A stretch of 46,506 nt of DNA, taken from NCBI GenBank assembly GCA_963204815.1, contig CAUJHQ010000103.1:1-46506 (forward strand), read 5' to 3'. Of this stretch, positions 42,510 through 46,506 are shown piece after piece. Source of the DNA: Pseudomonadota bacterium (lineage in GTDB: Bacteria; Pseudomonadota; Gammaproteobacteria; Burkholderiales; Burkholderiaceae_C). The stretch's first letter is position 1; each line of letters starts with the position of its first letter. The notes under the pieces are model-generated. The model did no database searches. It was not told where the DNA came from and saw only the letters and a program-made list of their open reading frames with translations. The position numbers and the translations under genes are program-made.

Positions 42510-43367
42510 ATGACCGCCATTGCCGCTGCGCCGCCCCGCGCTCCCAAGCGCCAAGGCCCCTTCGAGTTCTGGGGCCGGATGCTGGTGCTGCCCTACCTGG
42601 CGATCTTCGTCGTCTTCGTGCTGTACCCGGTGGGCTACGGCCTCTGGCTGGCGCGCCACCCGGAGAGCTACGTCAAGCTCTTCGACGACCCGATCTTCTT
42701 CCGCACCGCCGTCAACACGGTGGTGTTCCTGGTCGTCGCGATCAACGTCAAGATGATCGTCGCGCTGGGGCTGTCGGGCTTCTTCGTGCAGGGCCGCTGG
42801 TGGATCAAGATCCTCGCGGCGATCTTCATCCTGCCGTGGGCGGTGCCGTCGATCCCGACCATCCTCTCGGTGCGCTTCATGCTGAACCCCGAGTGGGGTG
42901 TCATCAACAGCGTGTACTTCCGCCTCACCGGGCTGGACGGCCCGAACTGGCTGAACGACCCCACGCTGGCGCTCGGCTTCTCGATGCTGATGCACATCTG
43001 GAAGAGCCTGCCGTTCTGGACGCTGATCCTCGTCGCCGGCCGGCTCGCGATTCCCGCCGAGCAGTACGAAGCGGCCAGCGTCGACGGCGCCACGCGCTGG
43101 CAGAAGTTCCGCTTCATCACCTGGCCGGCGATGCGCTCGCTGTACCTCACGTCGACCATCCTGTCGATGATCTGGACGCTGGGCGACTTCAACAGCGTCT
43201 ACCTGCTCACCGGCGGCGGGCCTGCCGACCTGACGCACGTGCTGGCCACGCTGGGCATCCGCTACCTGCGGCTCGACCAGGTCGACCTCGCGATGGCGAG
43301 CATCGTCGTCGCGCTGCCGATGGTGCTGCCGCTCGTCTACTTCATGATGAAGAGGTTGTCCAAATGA
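42510..43367 (+). CDS. ABC sugar permease (MalF/UgpA type)
   Basis: 285 aa, six predicted membrane helices. The EAA loop reads YEAASVDGATRWQKFRFIT near the C-terminal third. AIFVVFVLYPVGYGLW forms the first helix. Its stop overlaps the start of the second permease (ATGA). 108 nt separate it from the binding protein; that gap holds GC-rich palindromes (GGGCGGGC/GCCCGCCC around 42417-42439) that may attenuate readthrough. Confidence 0.92.
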   Translation: MTAIAAAPPRAPKRQGPFEFWGRMLVLPYLAIFVVFVLYPVGYGLWLARHPESYVKLFDDPIFFRTAVNTVVFLVVAINVKMIVALGLSGFFVQGRWWIKILAAIFILPWAVPSIPTILSVRFMLNPEWGVINSVYFRLTGLDGPNWLNDPTLALGFSMLMHIWKSLPFWTLILVAGRLAIPAEQYEAASVDGATRWQKFRFITWPAMRSLYLTSTILSMIWTLGDFNSVYLLTGGGPADLTHVLATLGIRYLRLDQVDLAMASIVVALPMVLPLVYFMMKRLSK

Positions 43368-44218
43368 GCCGCCGTTTCACGCTGAAGAAGCTGGTCGGCG
43401 AAGCGCAGCTGCTGCTGATCGGCATCCCGGTGCTGCTGTGGACCCTGGTGCCGGTCTATCACATGTTCCTGTTCGCGATCTCCGAGCGCGACTCGGCGAC
43501 CAGCGGCCGCCTGTGGCCGAAGAACCCGACGCTGCAGAACTTCGACATCGTCTTCCAGCAGAAGCACTTCTACCTGAACCACTTCTGGGTGCAGCTGGGC
43601 AACAGCTTCATCATCGCCATCTCGGTCGGTGCACTCACGCTCTTCATCGCCACCACGGCGGCGTTCGCGATCAGCCGGCTCAAGGTGCGCGGCGGCCGCA
43701 CGGTGATGAACCTGGCGCTCTTCACCTACTTCATCCCGGCCGCCTTCCTGGCGGTGCCCATGTACAAGACGATGGGCAACTACGGGCTGCTGAACCACCA
43801 GTCGGCGCTGATCCTGGCGATGGTGACGATCGCCTCGCCGTACTGCATCTGGGTGCTCAAGCAGGCTTCGGACAAGCTGCCCTGGGAACTGGACGAGGCC
43901 GCGCGCATGGACGGCGCGAGCCCGCTGCAGCTGTTCCGCCTGGTCTACCTGCCGCTGATGGTGCCCTCGCTGGTGGCGGTGGGCACGTATTCGCTGCTGC
44001 TGGCCTGGAACGAGTACCTCTACGCCTTCCTGCTGCTGTCCAACGACAAGGACGTGACGCTCGCGGTGGCGCTGGGCAACTTCCTGTCGGCCGACGACTC
44101 GCCCTGGGAACTGCTGATGGCCACCGGCCTCGTCTACGCGCTGCCGCCGGCAGCGATCTACTACGCCTTCAAGCGCTACATGGTGTCGGGCCTGACGGCC
44201 GGCGCGGTGAAGAGCTAG
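43364..44218 (+). CDS. ABC sugar permease (MalG/UgpE type)
   Basis: 284 aa, six membrane segments; EAA loop [19 protein letters not shown]. Starts at ATG 43364, coupled to the first permease by a 4-nt overlap. The ATPase gene starts 16 nt after its stop. Confidence 0.93.
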   Translation: MSRRFTLKKLVGEAQLLLIGIPVLLWTLVPVYHMFLFAISERDSATSGRLWPKNPTLQNFDIVFQQKHFYLNHFWVQLGNSFIIAISVGALTLFIATTAAFAISRLKVRGGRTVMNLALFTYFIPAAFLAVPMYKTMGNYGLLNHQSALILAMVTIASPYCIWVLKQASDKLPWELDEAARMDGASPLQLFRLVYLPLMVPSLVAVGTYSLLLAWNEYLYAFLLLSNDKDVTLAVALGNFLSADDSPWELLMATGLVYALPPAAIYYAFKRYMVSGLTAGAVKS

Positions 44219-44234
44219 CCCCCGAGAGAGCAAC

Positions 44235-45286
<1,052 letters not shown>

Positions 45287-45290
<4 letters not shown>

Positions 45291-45802
45291 ACGCCAAGCC
45301 CTGCATCGTCGTGATGGGCGTCAGCGGCTGCGGCAAGAGCACCGTCGGCCGCGCGCTCGCGGCGTCGCTGGGACTGCCCTTCGTGGAAGGCGACGAGCTG
45401 CACCCGCCGCGCAACGTGGCGCTGATGGCCGCCGGCACCCCGCTCACCGACGAGGACCGGCGCGACTGGCTCAACACGCTGGCCGAGGTGCTGGCCGGCG
45501 CCGCGGCGCGCGGCCACGGCGTCGTCGTCTCGTGCTCGGCGTTGAAGCGCATCTACCGCGACCGCCTGCGCGCCGGCGCGCCGGGCACGCGCTTCGTCTA
45601 CCTGCACGGCCCCGCCGCCGTGCTGGCCGAGCGGCTGCAAGGCCGCAGCGGCCACTACATGCCGGCTTCGCTGCTGCAGAGCCAGCTTGACACGCTGGAG
45701 CCGCCGGCCGCCGACGAGCACGCGCTCGCGGCCGACATCACGCAGCCGCCGGCGGACCTGGTCGCCGCCGTGCTGCGCCAACTGGAACCCGCCAACGCAT
45801 GA
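45287..45802 (+). CDS. gntK: Gluconokinase, GntK family
   Basis: 171 aa. P-loop [31 protein letters not shown] and [15 protein letters not shown] (gluconate site) and [13 protein letters not shown] are family hallmarks. Would phosphorylate D-gluconate to 6-phosphogluconate. GTG 45287 overlaps the ATPase stop (GTGA), which shows operon membership. Placing it in the importer operon makes gluconate or a compound giving gluconate a candidate substrate. Confidence 0.93.
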
Positions 45803-46506
45803 TCAGCCCGCAGACCTTCCGCCTCGATGGCCAGCTCGCGCTGGTCACCGGCTCGTCGGCCGGCATCGGCTTCGCGCTCGCGCGCGGGCTCGGCCAGGCC
45901 GGTGCCGCGCTGGTGCTCAACGGGCGCGACGCCGCCAAGCTGGCCGCCGCCGCCGCCGCGCTGCGCGCCGAAGGCCTGGTGGTGCACGAATGCGCCTTCG
46001 ACGTCACCGACGCCGCCGCCAGTGAAACAGCGGTGGCGGACGTCGAGGCCCGCGTCGGCGCGATCGGCATTCTCGTCAACAACGCCGGCATCACGCGCCG
46101 CGGCGCCTTCCACGAGCAGAGCGTGGCCGACCGCGAAGCGGTGCTGCGCACCAACATCGACAGCCTGTTCAACGTCGGCCAGGCGGTGGCCCGGCGCATG
46201 GTGGCGCGTGGCCGTGGCCGCATCATCAACATCGCCAGCGTGCAGAGCGAGCTGGCGCGCCCCGGCGTGTCGGCCTACGCGGCGACGAAGGGCGCGGTGA
46301 AGATGCTGACCAAGGGCATGGCGGTCGACCTCGGGCCGCACGGCATCACGGTCAACGCCATCGGCCCGGGTTACTTCAAGACCGAGCTGACCGCGCCGCT
46401 GGTGGCCGACGCGAAGTTCAGCGAGTGGGTGATCAACCACACGCCGAGCCGGCGCTGGGGCGACGTCGAAGACCTGGCGCCGGTGGCGGTGTTCCTGGCC
46501 AGCGAC
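45799..46506 (+). CDS. SDR, gluconate 5-dehydrogenase-like, truncated by the window end
   Basis: First 236 residues; the C-terminus is beyond the window. Cofactor motif VTGSSAGIGFALARGL, ILVNNAGITRRGAF, catalytic Ser in NIASVQSELA, and Tyr and Lys in AYAATKGAVKMLTKG. GPGYFKTELTAPLV and WINHTPSRRWG-type wording follow gluconate 5-dehydrogenases. ATG 45799 overlaps the gluconokinase stop (ATGA). Pairs with gntK as two alternative entries for gluconate. Confidence 0.88.
   Translation, partial: MISPQTFRLDGQLALVTGSSAGIGFALARGLGQAGAALVLNGRDAAKLAAAAAALRAEGLVVHECAFDVTDAAASETAVADVEARVGAIGILVNNAGITRRGAFHEQSVADREAVLRTNIDSLFNVGQAVARRMVARGRGRIINIASVQSELARPGVSAYAATKGAVKMLTKGMAVDLGPHGITVNAIGPGYFKTELTAPLVADAKFSEWVINHTPSRRWGDVEDLAPVAVFLASD

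Noticed and set aside
40962..43238. Minus-strand open frame of 758 codons opposite the ABC genes
   Set aside because: Antisense of a binding protein and permease with clear motifs; no Shine-Dalgarno or domain.

Overview
The window comes from a very GC-rich (roughly 70 %) Betaproteobacterium. Gene content (kynBUA, TRAP transporters, a gentisate dioxygenase, a UxaA/IlvD sugar-acid cluster) and GC3-driven codon use point to the Burkholderiales, probably near Rubrivivax, Leptothrix, Roseateles or another Comamonadaceae/Sphaerotilaceae lineage. This is an inference from style, with no database match behind it. I see no rRNA, tRNA, CRISPR array or insertion sequence.

Region 1 (1-8.1 kb) is the most unusual part. 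A LexA/SOS box (708-723, CTGT-N8-ACAG) sits just upstream of an integron-type tyrosine recombinase (intI). The next four genes are packed head to tail: intI, the error-prone polymerase dnaE2 (imuC) overlapping it in another frame, an esterase 11 nt later and the peroxide-stress gene yaaA 5 nt after that. No imuA or imuB separates intI from dnaE2. A small divergent gene (246-641, minus) lies where the first cassette of an integron would be, but no complete attC or attI can be seen. A prolyl 4-hydroxylase follows, then a small Ala/Pro/Lys-rich exported protein and a decayed fragment of the hydroxylase gene.

Region 2 (8.1-16 kb). A minus-strand trio with 4-nt overlaps encodes gentisate 1,2-dioxygenase, an NAD(P)-binding protein and a DUF4010 membrane protein. 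Divergent from it are a glutamine-synthetase-like ligase, a [2Fe-2S] ferredoxin and a TRAP transporter, whose large permease is broken by a one-base deletion. This looks like uptake and ring activation/cleavage of an aromatic or amine, with the oxygenase missing from the window.

Region 3 (16-22.9 kb) holds a ROK sugar kinase overlapping an aminopeptidase P, a class V aminotransferase, a serralysin-type secreted metalloprotease and an exported hypothetical protein.

Region 4 (22.9-28.5 kb). kynB-kynU-kynA (minus) and a 2-aminobenzoate-CoA-ligase-like gene plus a RidA-family gene (plus) diverge from a 66-bp gap holding a palindromic operator. Together they would take tryptophan to anthranilate and on to 2-aminobenzoyl-CoA. 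A sulfotransferase follows.

Region 5 (28.5-32.9 kb, minus) holds a lipoprotein with propeller-like repeats, a YkgJ-type cysteine protein, a Ser/Thr kinase fused to a universal stress domain and a metallophosphoesterase; the last three overlap.

Region 6 (32.9-46.5 kb) is a sugar-acid catabolic island. The minus strand carries an IlvD/Edd dehydratase, two SDRs, a beta-hydroxyacid dehydrogenase, a fumarylacetoacetase-family hydrolase and a UxaA-family dehydratase. The plus strand carries a 2-hydroxyacid dehydrogenase, a sugar ABC importer, a gluconokinase and a gluconate 5-dehydrogenase-like SDR that runs off the window. A 10-bp motif shared by the two plus-strand promoter regions suggests one regulator. 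A REP-like inverted pair lies in the 395-nt gap at 37743-38137.
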